Part shown: positions 12,527 to 23,080 of the stretch, in pieces
How the letters are laid out: each line of letters opens with the position of its first letter
How positions within the stretch are numbered: the first letter of the stretch is position 1
From: Trypanosoma brucei gambiense DAL972
Taxonomy: Eukaryota > Euglenozoa > Kinetoplastea > Trypanosomatida > Trypanosomatidae
Assembly (NCBI RefSeq): GCF_000210295.1
Contig: NC_026735.1
Location: forward strand, 197,749 to 261,748
Direction: 5' to 3'
Length of the DNA stretch: 64,000 nucleotides
Translations under genes and position numbers: made by a program
Notes under the pieces: generated by a model
Database searches by the model: none
Told to the model about the DNA's origin: nothing
Seen by the model: the letters and a program-made list of their open reading frames with translations, nothing else

Positions 12527-13066
12527 TCATTCCCTTTTAACCCTCCCTACATCCGGTGTCTGCGGCTGCAGGAAATCCATGGCAGTACTTAGATGCTCAT
12601 CGATGGCAGTGAACGGGTCTGCTACAAAGGCAGGCATCTGTGTGACTTGATCAAAGAGGGCCAACTCCTCTCGTGCCGTATTCATGCGGTTTGTTGCCGC
12701 CGTGATCCGAGAATTCGACTCGATTACACGAGAGGCAACCCTCGCTGCCGCGCGGCGTGTCTGCGCCTGCGGGCTTCTCTTACCCCGTCGACTAGAGTTA
12801 GTTCCTGTGCCGTGAGACGGTCCAGATGGTTTACCACCTTCTTTCAGCACGACGGTGGATGCAGAAGTTTCAGCGACCTTATTAGCCTTGCCGGTACTTA
12901 CTTTTTTCCCCTCACGTCGTTCCTTCTTTGCCCCGGTTATGCCGCCGACTAGTCTTGACGGCTTCATTTTTTCGGTTACTGCAGTTTTGGAGCGGTCACC
13001 AACGGATTTATTGTCGGCTTGCTTTACCGCTGGCCTCCGGGGCCCCTGAGAACGAGGCTTCACCAT
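12527..13066 (-). CDS. SLX9-like ribosome biogenesis protein
   Basis: This 179-aa protein has a highly basic, Lys/Arg-rich N-terminal part (residues 1-100) and a helical region at about 104-135. Its C-terminal motif at about 137-163 (core FDQVTQMPAFVADPFTAIDE) matches the end of the SLX9/FAM207 family, which carries F-x-x-V-x-x-x-P-x-F-x-x-[DN]-P and then a short helix ending EHL. SLX9 binds pre-40S particles and helps process and export the small ribosomal subunit. The rest of the family is poorly conserved, so the assignment rests on this motif and the general layout. The start is a true ATG. Confidence 0.62.
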   Translation of the reverse strand: MVKPRSQGPRRPAVKQADNKSVGDRSKTAVTEKMKPSRLVGGITGAKKERREGKKVSTGKANKVAETSASTVVLKEGGKPSGPSHGTGTNSSRRGKRSPQAQTRRAAARVASRVIESNSRITAATNRMNTAREELALFDQVTQMPAFVADPFTAIDEHLSTAMDFLQPQTPDVGRVKRE

Positions 13067-13566
13067 TTGCTAAGAGTCTCATCAGATGTTTTGAGTACGT
13101 AGGGACATGAGAGTGGAGAAAGGGGTTGAAAGCAAGTATGGGTTGTGACTGCTGCATGCTGCACATATGCACGAGAGAGCATCGAGTTCAGCATTAGTAA
13201 TGGTTGAACTCCAATCGTGTCCTTCCAGCCGTAGGAGCCGTGGGAAAGCGCTGTAGTCGGACCCACTTCACCTTTGGCTGTTCAAAGGAAACTTTAAACA
13301 AGTGAGCGTAGTTCAAATAAATCCAAAAGCTGAAAGGAAGTTACAAAGTGGCAACCAAGCTATACGGAGGCGACCCTGACGGAAAGTGGGTGTTTGTGAA
13401 GAAAGGCTAAAAGAGGGGTATTAAAATAAAATATACATCCATCGGATGAAAAGGCTGTGAAGAACAAAGAAAAATAAGCAAACAGGGTACTGTGTTAACC
13501 TTGTCCACACCCTGCTGAGTCAAAAAAGGAAAGATAGGCGAGTGCCGTTGTTTCCGCCCTTTTCGC
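13067..13566. other. Intergenic region between the SLX9-like gene and the 577-aa gene
   Basis: No gene is seen in this 500-bp stretch, which should hold splice signals for the SLX9-like gene and the 3' UTR of the 577-aa gene. Confidence 0.5.
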
Positions 13567-15300
13567 TCACCAAAAAACGCGGAGCAGGCCATATTTCATT
13601 GCTTCCGCTAGCGCTTGTGGTGACTCGGTTACGCGACGCCCACGGAGTAGAAACGACGACCTCGGCAGCGGTGCCCACACCTCAGCCAGTTTGAGTACGC
13701 CATCAGAAGATTGCACCTCTCCGCTGTTCTGCAACTGTTTGCTATTTCTACTCTCTTTACGCTGCGACGCACCGCAGCTCAGGAAGCGGAGGTGATTCGT
13801 GTGAGGGTGGTCACGAGAGCCTTGCTGTGGCTGCATATTGGTTGTTTCTAGTAGCTGCTCAGCAACAACTAACTTCTCAGAAGCGGTTAATGCGGTGCCG
13901 GAAGCATAATAATATAAAATAGTGGAAAGTGACCCCATTAGGGCGCCCTTTGCTTGACTTTGTGGGAAAAAATTAGCGCGCAACGTGCGACACAACGACT
14001 GCCGTGCCCACAAAAGGGGTGCAACAGCATCACGTGCCGCGGCAGCGACACTGGTACGATGCCCTATTGTTCCTTCTTCAGTTTGTGGCCACAATGTGGT
14101 ATGTGGCTTGCACAGCCACTCATGGTGATCCGTTCCTGTATTGAAGCGAAGCGCAAAAAATGTGCTCTCACAGCAAGGGCGGATGATCCACACGCCCACA
14201 CCCACACCCACACTATCGCTGGATGCGAACCTTGGTTCCCTTTCTGCTTCATCAGCGCCAGATGAAAAGTTATCCCCGCCTTTGTGAGTCCTAAACGGGG
14301 TGTCAGCAGCGGAGTTTTGGTGCGATAGGCAGTGTGGACACGACAGCTCACCGTTTCTTTGCTGTCGACGGATGTGAGAAGCAAAGTCTTTCAAGTTCAA
14401 CGTCTCCGTGCCGGGATCGGTCAACCCCGGAATGTGGTGCAGCACCGCAACATGTTGAAGCCATACGGGGTGGTTTGACATCTTCTTTTCCTTCTCGGAA
14501 TGGCGCTTGGTGCTGTTACTCTTGTTGCGGCTGGCGATGATGCCGCCGCGGTGAGGCCACCCTTTATCAGAGCAGCGGAAACCACCGAACTCCCGCAGGA
14601 AGCCGCCGTCTTCCATGACAGCACGTGCCATACCCGTTTGGCATCTTCTCGTCATTTGGCTGTCCGGAAGAAGGAAACGTGGTGGAATGAAAATATTGTA
14701 CACGGCGGGGGTAACAAATATCTTTGGAACGCCATTCGACCCCCCAGTGATCCTACTGTTGAAATCGCTGACCTTCTTTTCTCCACATTCCGCTTGAATG
14801 GAGGTGCTAACTCTTTGCAACTGGACGCGTTCCCACGGGATCGGTTGGCAGCACGCGCGCAGTCGGCCAACCGTAATAAATGCATGGCTTCGTGCACTGT
14901 CACGAGTACCTAACGGGATCGGGCCCCTCTTACTGATATCATCGGCGTTGTGGACGGCACGGGCTACTTTTACTTCTTCCGCTGCTCGTTTTGGGGGAAA
15001 TATTATCTCCAACCGCTCTAATATAGTGGAGGGTGTAAGAACTATTTCACTGCAGCGCCTCTCGTCGCGAACTGCAAGACGTGGCGGCAAGGTATATGTG
15101 TTGACCGTTTCACGCATCTCGGCTTTGACGGTGTGGTCGGTTTTTGAAGTCGGTACCTTCCCGCGGTCGTTGGGCGGCGGCTTTGAGTCCAACAATGTGA
15201 AGGAGTGGAGCGGTACCACGCGCAGATGTGAAAATATCGATTTCAGCAAAGCGGTGGAGCGCTGCAAGAACAATGACGGCGAGCGCAAAAGGCCACACAT
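13567..15300 (-). CDS. Conserved-looking protein of unknown function, possibly mitochondrial
   Basis: The frame gives 577 aa from the ATG at 15300. The N-terminus (MCGLLRSPSLFLQRSTALLK) is hydrophobic and basic with no acidic residue in the first 35, which suits a mitochondrial presequence. A CPHC pair lies at about residues 321-324, and further Cys and His occur downstream, so a metal site is possible but not clear. A hydrophobic stretch near residues 475-490 (LMGSLSTILYYYASGTAL) may be a helix. No family was recognised. Steady amino-acid composition across the whole length supports a real gene. Confidence 0.65.
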   Translation of the reverse strand: MCGLLRSPSLFLQRSTALLKSIFSHLRVVPLHSFTLLDSKPPPNDRGKVPTSKTDHTVKAEMRETVNTYTLPPRLAVRDERRCSEIVLTPSTILERLEIIFPPKRAAEEVKVARAVHNADDISKRGPIPLGTRDSARSHAFITVGRLRACCQPIPWERVQLQRVSTSIQAECGEKKVSDFNSRITGGSNGVPKIFVTPAVYNIFIPPRFLLPDSQMTRRCQTGMARAVMEDGGFLREFGGFRCSDKGWPHRGGIIASRNKSNSTKRHSEKEKKMSNHPVWLQHVAVLHHIPGLTDPGTETLNLKDFASHIRRQQRNGELSCPHCLSHQNSAADTPFRTHKGGDNFSSGADEAEREPRFASSDSVGVGVGVWIIRPCCESTFFALRFNTGTDHHEWLCKPHTTLWPQTEEGTIGHRTSVAAAARDAVAPLLWARQSLCRTLRANFFPQSQAKGALMGSLSTILYYYASGTALTASEKLVVAEQLLETTNMQPQQGSRDHPHTNHLRFLSCGASQRKESRNSKQLQNSGEVQSSDGVLKLAEVWAPLPRSSFLLRGRRVTESPQALAEAMKYGLLRVFW

Positions 15301-15912
15301 GAGAGGGCGACAGAAATGCCGTTCCCCTGCTACTCAAGCACTTGTCTTAAGCACGTGGGAAAGAAGAGTTTGGTTTTGCATGGATGTGTCGTAATGGAAA
15401 ATAAGTATGGTAGAAGCAATCGTGTGAACAGGTTACTAATCGAATAAGCATGAGGGTTCACTTGATGAGTCTACATAGTTGGACTGAGATATACAGAAAA
15501 AAAGGGAAGGAAGAAAAAAAGATATACTCACTGCACTAACTACAATGTGTGTCATCCATCCGTACCAAAATACACTGCCACTCACATGAAAGCATGATTG
15601 CCGTAAGATGGTGACACGCATATCCCAGCCCCTTAAACCCCTTAAATGCCTATGGGAAAGGGAGACCGCGGCAGTCTTATTGACCAAAGATAGACGTACG
15701 ATAGATGTCAACGGTCCCCTTTGAAGCAGCCAAGCAAGCAGCTGGACAATGATGACGATCGGCTACCGCGCAGTGAACGCTGTAAAAACAACACTCTGGG
15801 GACCCGCCGCATAAAATAGGTACGAAACGAATAGGTAACAGAACCAAAGGTGTAGACGACGTTGAGAACTGCGATAAAATGACAGAGGGGGGGGGTAAGG
15901 AAAGGGCTACCA
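15301..15912. other. Intergenic region between the 577-aa gene and the 166-aa gene
   Basis: No gene is seen. The stretch should hold splice signals for the 577-aa gene and the 3' UTR of the 166-aa gene. A run of G lies near 15887-15895. Confidence 0.5.
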
Positions 15913-16413
15913 TTATTCGTCATCGTCATCAGCAGAGTTGTTCCTCTCCCCGTTGCTCCAAAGATCTGTGCTTACCCCTTGGCGACGGACCAGTTCTTCG
16001 ACATACTCTGATGAAGGAATTTCATCCCTTAACTGATTGAGCGAGGGCAAAATGCGATCCAATTGTGATGCACTCGGTGGATCCAAATCTGCGGGGAAGC
16101 ACTCCGAGTTGCTATCACTAAATAAAGCGCGGTCCTTTGTTTCTGCGGCATCGGGTGTGATGTTCCTCCAATGAGGTGAAGGGAGTGTCTTTTTGTTTTG
16201 AAAAACTGACCGCCGGGAATTAGTAAATGCGACAGCCTGGATATTTTCTATCATTGTCATGGCAGCGAGGGGTCGGTACGAGGGACCTCCAGCCCCACCA
16301 CATGTCGAAAATTCCACTACTCCATTGCAAGAGGAAGAGGCAGTTGAGAATGAACGTATTCGGAGGCGGCGCACGCCTAAGGCAAGAATCCTTTCAGAGG
16401 TATGCGGAGACAT
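15913..16413 (-). CDS. Small protein of unknown function
   Basis: The frame gives 166 aa from the ATG at 16413; an 11-codon extension starts only with TTG. A basic segment near the N-terminus (RILALGVRRLRIRSF) is followed by a Gly/Ser region. The middle and C-terminus are polar, with a predicted helix near residues 120-150 (QLDRILPSLNQLRDEIPSSE) and a strongly acidic end (DDDDE). No signal peptide or membrane helix is evident. No family was recognised. It lies in the same orientation as all other genes of the left array, which supports it. Confidence 0.58.
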   Translation of the reverse strand: MSPHTSERILALGVRRLRIRSFSTASSSCNGVVEFSTCGGAGGPSYRPLAAMTMIENIQAVAFTNSRRSVFQNKKTLPSPHWRNITPDAAETKDRALFSDSNSECFPADLDPPSASQLDRILPSLNQLRDEIPSSEYVEELVRRQGVSTDLWSNGERNNSADDDDE

Positions 16414-18820
16414 CGCGAAAGAGGGACGCCCGCGGTTGCAAACCAAAACTTAACTTCTAAAGGCAGGTGTCTTCGTTCTGCACACACAAAAACAAATGGC
16501 ACCGCACGCCTAAGTCAGTTACCACCAAACAGCTGATGTGTCCCCACAATTTTTGTATCTACTTCACCCCACTTCCCACCTACGGACGAATTACCACAAA
16601 AATGTCACCTACGACTTTGGGTTCGAGAGGGTCAGTCTGAAAAAGGAAGACAAACGAGTAAAAATAAGAGAGAAGTGATGGAAACAAGGAAGAAAAGCGA
16701 TTAAAAGGTAGTCGCTCCAGAGTGCACTTCACTCATGCACATCTCAGGCCATTTCCCCTATTCACTGCCCCCAGAAATGCAAAGTCACGCTCCCAGAGCT
16801 CCCAGAGAACCCGAGTCTCTGGAATAAACAACGGCATGCATACCAGAACACGGGATAACCATCGACCATTCGTTACTGCTCGCAGAAGCGACAAGCACCA
16901 CTTCCCCACTCGTTACTTTGACCCATCCACTTCACTGACATTTGTACCAGTGAGGATTGCCGCTTTTAACAAAAGTGGCAAGGATACCGTACCGCACTGA
17001 GGACGTTGCCACACACAACCGAACTCCGAAGAGCTTTTTCCTTTTAATTATTCCTGACTGCAGTGACGACTGTGGCAAATACAATCGTACTTCATACAAC
17101 AGAGGCGACAAAGCGGGGCGCTGGGTTTTGGCAGACTCCCGTTTGGGCAGTCAGTAGCCGTGCTGGTTTGCGTAACACCGGCACGCACGCGGATAAAACA
17201 AAAGCCGAGCATGCATAAAGAAGTGGTTGCAAGCCTTGCACGGCCGCATGCCTCTAAGAACCTGACGATATGGGAGTTTTTTCAGAGGACCCCATCCAAT
17301 GAGCTCTCTCAGGTGTTGATGTTAAGTTTCCCCCTATTATTCCTGTTCCTGTTCGTGTTCCCACTCTTTCCCACATTTTCCATCTGGCTTTGCGCATGAA
17401 TTCAAGAAAGTGTACACGTATCAATGCGCCGCAGAGCCGCAACCGCACGGGACCTCACGCAACTGGCACACAGCGGGCATCAGCGCACAAAAGACAACAC
17501 ATCCCCTTCTCGACGTGAACCGCCTCATCTCACCAAACATATGTCAACACCCTTTTTTTAAACAAAAAAAAGAAAATACGTCGCAGGAGGTGTTCTGAAA
17601 AGAATGAGGGAAACAAATATTTCCCTGCTGTATTGCCCATTTAGCGACTTCCGCAGAGTTGGTGGGTGCAACAGTAAATCAAGCAAAGATGCGCACGCAG
17701 ATGTGCGTTGTCCTTGCTGCACACTTCATTGGGGAGATGCCCATTATAACAACCTGTTTCGTTTAGCTGGGTATATCGATGGCAAGATTTATTATTCTCT
17801 CTTGTTCCTTTCCATATTCTTACATCAGAGCAACAAGAGACCAGACTGCTAAGAAGAGGGAGTCATGACGGAAAAGTAAGGCATTTATTAGTAACGATAA
17901 GGGAGAATACGGGAACATGTCTTACGAGGCAATGCCATAACGATCGTCAAGTGACAGTGACAGTGGCACAACGTGTTAGGGAAGGGGGAAACAATCCGTT
18001 AATTTGCAGAAATAGCGGACGCCTAACAGGAATACAATCAACAACAAGTGGGGCCGGGTGGGGAAAGAAATAGTAAAGCGAGCGAAGGGAAAGAAAATAG
18101 AAGGGTACACGATTAATAACAAAAGGAAAAAAAAAAACACCAACAACTCGAAAATAGAAAGGTGTAAGTGAAAAAAAAGGTAAAACACTAGTTCGCCAAC
18201 AAGTACAAGCAACACACGGGTAGAGGAGGGGGGGGGGGTAAACGAACGAACACTTCACACCATACTTGTACTTACATAAGGAAGCACGGCAACCCTTTTG
18301 ATGGTTTCCACCTGCCAAAACTTTCCCCCAGCACCTACACATTTTTCCCCCTCCCATGCTCCCAGTATCACACTGCATCTCGCCCTTCTCTCCCCTGTGT
18401 TCATTCCCATTGCTACAATAGGTGACGGGAAATACATTAGTAGAGGAGGGGGGAGGAGGAAGCACACCAAACAAGCAAAACAAACACGGATGGAAGATCA
18501 AGGAACAAATTACCCAAGCACACTATTGGGATAAGTTAGCAAATTAACAAAAAACAAATTTAAGAAGAGATCAAAACTTTTTTAACGGTTAGTTTCACCC
18601 ACTTTTCTCGAGTCCTTCAGTTCCTTCCCTCATTATTCTTTCATAAGCCTGCCTTTTTCTTCCCTACGCTCTTGTCATCATTATCCAATCGCCATTCTCT
18701 CCGCTGTTTTGCCCCCTGTTACTTTAATACCGCTTCAACACATGAATGCACAATATTAACCGCGCTAGCCACAAAAAAAAAGTATCCCTAGGAACCTCAT
18801 GTAAAGGGCACGGGCATTCA
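16414..18820. other. Long intergenic region, 2.4 kb
   Basis: No convincing gene is seen on either strand; the open frames are low-complexity or on the wrong strand. On the minus strand much of 18050-18480 is T/C-rich and may include polypyrimidine tracts. A run of G lies at 18228-18238. The part next to 18820 should be the 3' UTR of the large disordered protein gene. Confidence 0.5.
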
Positions 18821-21800
18821 CTACGATTGCGCGCTTGGTGAGCCTCTTATGCTGAGGGGTGAAACTTCGCGAGGGCCGGCGCGAGTTGTCGCTTGATGCT
18901 GTTCCATACAGCTTAACACGGAAAGTTGCATTGACTTGCCGCAGGTACGCGAGCCTATTCCTGTTGCTTGCGACGGGAAGAACGCTGCACCACCGCTACC
19001 ACTGGAGGGTGACGGGCCGGCGACATTGCCTCCTGGTGCGACGTTTCTAGGCCGTGTGGTTTGGAAGCAACCTGACGAACGCTTGTTGGCGGTTGCTAAC
19101 ACTCCAGCCGTCGCCGACGATGACTGGAAGTTGGAGCTGCAAGTTGTTGTCCGGTAACGTCTGCCACATACAGGTCGGGCGGTCATTGGTGTAGCAGACT
19201 GAGTCGTAGTAACATTACCATTACATCCACCGCTTACGGCGAGGCGAATTCCAACTTTTGTTGCTTGACCTACAAGGGCAAACGTTAATGATTGCGAGGG
19301 CTTTGTCCCTGACTCGCCACGGGATGGTGAGAAGTGACAACCATCGCGCCGTCTGTCCTTCCCCCGTTCGTGAACGGGCGTGTTACGGGGGACATGTTTC
19401 TCTGTGGACTTCTCCACGTGAGGCGTGGCTGCATAAGTGACGGGTGCCCCGGGGGACACGATGGTTGTCGTGGGTGCTTCAAGTGGAACACTCGCGGGAA
19501 CTGGCACACGTCCGGCTGTTTTTACACACGCAACTACCGGAGCAGCTGCTCCATTGGAATTGTTCACCTTCCGCGACACAGTAGCAAGGTTCTTCGTGCG
19601 ATCTTTCCACCGTGCAAATTGCCGACGCCGTCCACGTTTTTGCTGCTCATTTTGTTTTGAGGGTGAGGTTAATTCCTTACTATCTGCTAAGCCAAGCGTA
19701 CTATGGCTTTGATTTAGCTTTATGGAGATCTTCCCGGAATCCTGGACCATGAGCTTTTGGAGTAGCGACGCCACCACACTCGTCGTGCGATGATAAGAAA
19801 GCGTTGTGGAGCGTGGGGTTCGTTTAAGAAGCACGTGAGGTGCAGATCGTGTCCCTTTGCTTGATCCCCACGAACGGCGGCAGCTACCCCCGCTGTTGGG
19901 TAGATGGTCTTCGGGTTCAATCGAGCCGAGTGCTGGTAGCAGCATCTTGTGATCATCGTTGTATCTGTCATCATCAGGGCTTGCCTCACCGGTAGTTCCT
20001 CTGTTTGAAGAATCACAGTAGCTGACAATACTGTATTCGTTCACATCATTCAGTTCCCCAGTCGGCTCGCATGCAGCTCGTTCACCGTCACTGGAAACCT
20101 TACCGCTTTCCTTGACGATATTGTTATCTAACGTCCTGCTACTGCTAGGGGTGGACAGAGACCGAAGTGATCTTCCTGTTTGATTCCCTACGCGGGGTGT
20201 AATGGTGAGGTCAACTTCAGCTACAGTACGGGATCTCTTGGACTTCTCAACGTTAGGGCTCATACTGGCCGGACTATAGGCCGTGCAATCGTCATTGGTG
20301 CTACTGCCGCTCCCACTGGTAGCGTGTGGAGCCCTCCTTGGCTTGTGCTTCTCCGCGCGCGCATCCCCCGTGCCCGTTGCTGCGCTTTGCTGGTTCTGCT
20401 TCCGCTCTTCAAGCGCCTCAAAGTTAGTAACACGGATCTGCTCGAGTTGCTCGAGCCGTTCAGCCAAGTTCCAACCATCACCCGCAGCGTTACTGCCCCC
20501 GGCTAAACGCTTTGACCGTTTGTATGAACTTCTCGAAGCACAGCGCCGTGAAGTACGCCATCTAGACATGAGTGGGGCAAAGAGCCGCTGTCGGTGCTGC
20601 ATTGAGTGGTGCGACTGGAACCGGCTATCGGGCTCACCAAAGTCATCACCACTACCCTCTCCATCGTCTGCGAAATCGTTGAAGTCTTCGTAAAAATCAT
20701 CACTGCCTTCACCTCCGCTGCTCAGAGCGACATCTTCATAGTTTCTCTTCAGCGTACGATTTGGCACCGTGGGTGGCCTGTGCATAATTTGAACCGGTGG
20801 GGCACTGGGTGCTTTCACATCGTCAAGTAGCGGTTGTGTATCACGCGGAGAAGACCTATTTAGGGAGGCTAAATTGCCCTTCAGCGAAGGGTCACGTCCC
20901 TTTTCGACACGTATGTCCGAATCCATGCTCTCCGATGGGTGCGGAAATATATCGCTTTCACCACTTCCCACCCTCGCATGAGTTGAAAGACTCCGCTGCT
21001 GTTGGATACAAGCCAACGAGTCTACGCTATGCATCGAGGATGTGCCATGCTCCTTCCCTCCATCAAGCACCCCGGAGCTGTTCCACGTGAAAGTCGAGAC
21101 CGTTAATTCTCTAGCCTCATCACGGCTTCGCGTTAGGGGAAAGTGCTGTTGGTACGTGGTCGGTGAATTTGACATCCTCGACAGATGCTGTGGTGGCGCA
21201 CTACTGCGTGTTGAGGATCCACGTACGGAGATACAAGTTGACGACGGGGTCTCCAGAGCAAGAGACAATGGTCGTGAGAGAGGGGACAATACAACGCTAA
21301 CTTGACTCCCAGCCCGCTCGCAGGACGCTGCTCGGTTGGAAACCAGTGGTGTTGCAGACACCAAAGCACCTAACGCAACAGGCGATAACCTAGGTGACGT
21401 CGAGTTTGAAGCAAATGCGGAAACGTACTGTGAGACAGTAATGCCCGTGTCCTGGGTGAGAAAAGTATTGACTCCATCAACTGTTACACTTTCCTGTGAA
21501 TTAAGCGGCAATTGCTCTTCGCCTTGTCGGTAGGAGTCATCTGTTCCATTGAAGTCGTGCGACACCGTTTTTTCCCCGTCGTATTTCATCTCGCGATACC
21601 GTGAGACCTGATCGACACATGGGTATGTGAAACTGACGTTACCTATCTGGTGCAGCGAAAGTGATGTCGTGTTGTTCGCAGATGAGTCACCATCCCCTTC
21701 CATAAGGTCCAGCAAGTTTTCGGTTCCTTTCCGCTTTCCTGTAGCGGCTGCTGGCTCTACCCCCATGGCAGATGACTCAGCACCTGATTTAGCTGGTTCC

Positions 21801-21985
21801 TCTCCCTCGTGTTCTAAGAGGGAGTGAAAGCGAGGGCCAGCGTCTGATTTGGGCGACGAAACGTGCCCTACGTTAGTCCCGACATACAAATCAAACGCCA
21901 ACTGGGGATCACCTTCCGTAGAAACCCTGTCAATTAGAGGATGTTCTTTGTCATTCGCAGAGGACGGATTCCTCTTTCGAGGCAT
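18821..21985 (-). CDS. Large disordered protein with acidic patch and basic C-terminus, unknown function
   Basis: The frame gives 1054 aa from the ATG at 21985; four extra codons upstream begin only with TTG. The protein is rich in Ser, Thr, Arg and Gly and looks mostly disordered. It has a strongly acidic patch at about residues 420-450 (EGSDDFYEDFNDFADDGEGS), an adjacent Arg/Ser-rich basic segment, and a probable short coiled coil at about 503-530 (AERLEQLEQIRVTNFEALEE). The last 250 residues are basic with scattered cysteines. This layout recalls nuclear or chromatin-associated scaffolds, but no family was recognised and that is only a guess. No membrane segment or signal peptide is seen. 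Confidence 0.7.
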   Translation of the reverse strand: MPRKRNPSSANDKEHPLIDRVSTEGDPQLAFDLYVGTNVGHVSSPKSDAGPRFHSLLEHEGEEPAKSGAESSAMGVEPAAATGKRKGTENLLDLMEGDGDSSANNTTSLSLHQIGNVSFTYPCVDQVSRYREMKYDGEKTVSHDFNGTDDSYRQGEEQLPLNSQESVTVDGVNTFLTQDTGITVSQYVSAFASNSTSPRLSPVALGALVSATPLVSNRAASCERAGSQVSVVLSPLSRPLSLALETPSSTCISVRGSSTRSSAPPQHLSRMSNSPTTYQQHFPLTRSRDEARELTVSTFTWNSSGVLDGGKEHGTSSMHSVDSLACIQQQRSLSTHARVGSGESDIFPHPSESMDSDIRVEKGRDPSLKGNLASLNRSSPRDTQPLLDDVKAPSAPPVQIMHRPPTVPNRTLKRNYEDVALSSGGEGSDDFYEDFNDFADDGEGSGDDFGEPDSRFQSHHSMQHRQRLFAPLMSRWRTSRRCASRSSYKRSKRLAGGSNAAGDGWNLAERLEQLEQIRVTNFEALEERKQNQQSAATGTGDARAEKHKPRRAPHATSGSGSSTNDDCTAYSPASMSPNVEKSKRSRTVAEVDLTITPRVGNQTGRSLRSLSTPSSSRTLDNNIVKESGKVSSDGERAACEPTGELNDVNEYSIVSYCDSSNRGTTGEASPDDDRYNDDHKMLLPALGSIEPEDHLPNSGGSCRRSWGSSKGTRSAPHVLLKRTPRSTTLSYHRTTSVVASLLQKLMVQDSGKISIKLNQSHSTLGLADSKELTSPSKQNEQQKRGRRRQFARWKDRTKNLATVSRKVNNSNGAAAPVVACVKTAGRVPVPASVPLEAPTTTIVSPGAPVTYAATPHVEKSTEKHVPRNTPVHERGKDRRRDGCHFSPSRGESGTKPSQSLTFALVGQATKVGIRLAVSGGCNGNVTTTQSATPMTARPVCGRRYRTTTCSSNFQSSSATAGVLATANKRSSGCFQTTRPRNVAPGGNVAGPSPSSGSGGAAFFPSQATGIGSRTCGKSMQLSVLSCMEQHQATTRAGPREVSPLSIRGSPSAQS

Positions 21986-22762
21986 GTGACTGTACAAATA
22001 ATAAGGCGCAACCTCTTGCCGGAGGTGGCAGCAACAACACTATAATCGCTTTTCTTCCTGTCTATTAAGGTACACCAAAGAAATCTGTCGCAACACAGCC
22101 TAATTTGAACGTAGAACCGGAGGCTTACCACCCAACGTCACGCGCTTCCGTATATATATTTTGTGCCGTATACGAGGGTGGTAAAAGGGTGAAGGGGATC
22201 AAATCAGCGACAGTGACTGTAATATACAATATCTTGTTACCCCTAGAACCCGCTCCCCCCTCCTTCAGGCCTGCAAGTACAAATGCTTAAACTTTGCGCT
22301 TTATAAACGCTTAGCTGGATCCGAGATCCTCTTCCCTTAATACCTCCTACGCTATACAAAAGCTATAGGGTGCAAAACTTACGACTTTTTGCTGCTGATG
22401 TGTTGAACAAAAAATGAAAGGTTCATAGAGAAGACATCGATTTGCAGTGTTCGAAGAAAGATATTGTTAAAAAACAGTTGACTCATTTTATATTTTAGAA
22501 CACTCCCCACGTGCATATTCTGCGCTCTTTCCAGTGCGGTGATACGACCAAAAACCCACAATAAGTCACAACACAGACCATCTGATGTGACGAGACATCA
22601 ATGTCCTGACCCTGTGTAGAAACAACAGGGTCGGGTGTTTGACCACTAGTCTCTCAAAACTCCTCCAAGCAATGACACGGAACACAAATGAACAGTTGGA
22701 ACGGTTGAACACATCAGCTCTTCTACCCAACATATATTTCATATGAGCAAGTGTTCAGTAAT
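21986..22762. other. Intergenic region between the large disordered protein gene and the 105-aa gene
   Basis: No gene is seen. It should hold splice signals for the 1054-aa gene and the 3' UTR of the 105-aa gene. Confidence 0.5.
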
Positions 22763-23080
22763 TCACTCAGTAGTTAGGCCGCGGCTGTTGAGACGAAAGA
22801 GCTCCTTATCCAACCGATCGTTCCGTTGATAAAGAGGAAACATTCTACCTTGAGATGCCGCTAGTGATCCTGGTCGGCTGGGACGCCCCTTTTGCGCAGG
22901 ATATAGTTGACCCCTTATATGGAATGTATAGTTCAACGGCCGGTAAAGAGCAGCGGCATACGCAGGATTCAATTGAAGCGCAGCCGCTGCCTCATCCATA
23001 TTGAAGCGACCTCGACGGTCACGCGAGCCTAGAGGGTAGTCACGCCAGCTGCTCCACAAAAATCGTGTCCTCTGGTACAT
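22763..23080 (-). CDS. Small basic protein of unknown function, first gene of the left array
   Basis: The frame gives 105 aa from a true ATG. It is rich in Arg, Tyr, Leu and Pro (for example RDYPLGSRDRRGRF and PAYAAALYRPLNYTF) and basic overall. The composition is unlike chance translation of the surrounding A/C-rich DNA. The Trp- and Tyr-rich basic N-terminus resembles small subunits of mitochondrial complexes, but no family was recognised. It is the gene nearest the strand-switch region on this side, so it should be the first transcribed in the left unit. Confidence 0.58.
   Translation of the reverse strand: MYQRTRFLWSSWRDYPLGSRDRRGRFNMDEAAAALQLNPAYAAALYRPLNYTFHIRGQLYPAQKGRPSRPGSLAASQGRMFPLYQRNDRLDKELFRLNSRGLTTE

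Noticed and set aside
17947..18501. Minus-strand frame of 184 codons
   Set aside because: Composition is T/C-driven (Phe, Pro, Leu, Ser), as expected of pyrimidine-rich UTR sequence, and no folded pattern is seen.
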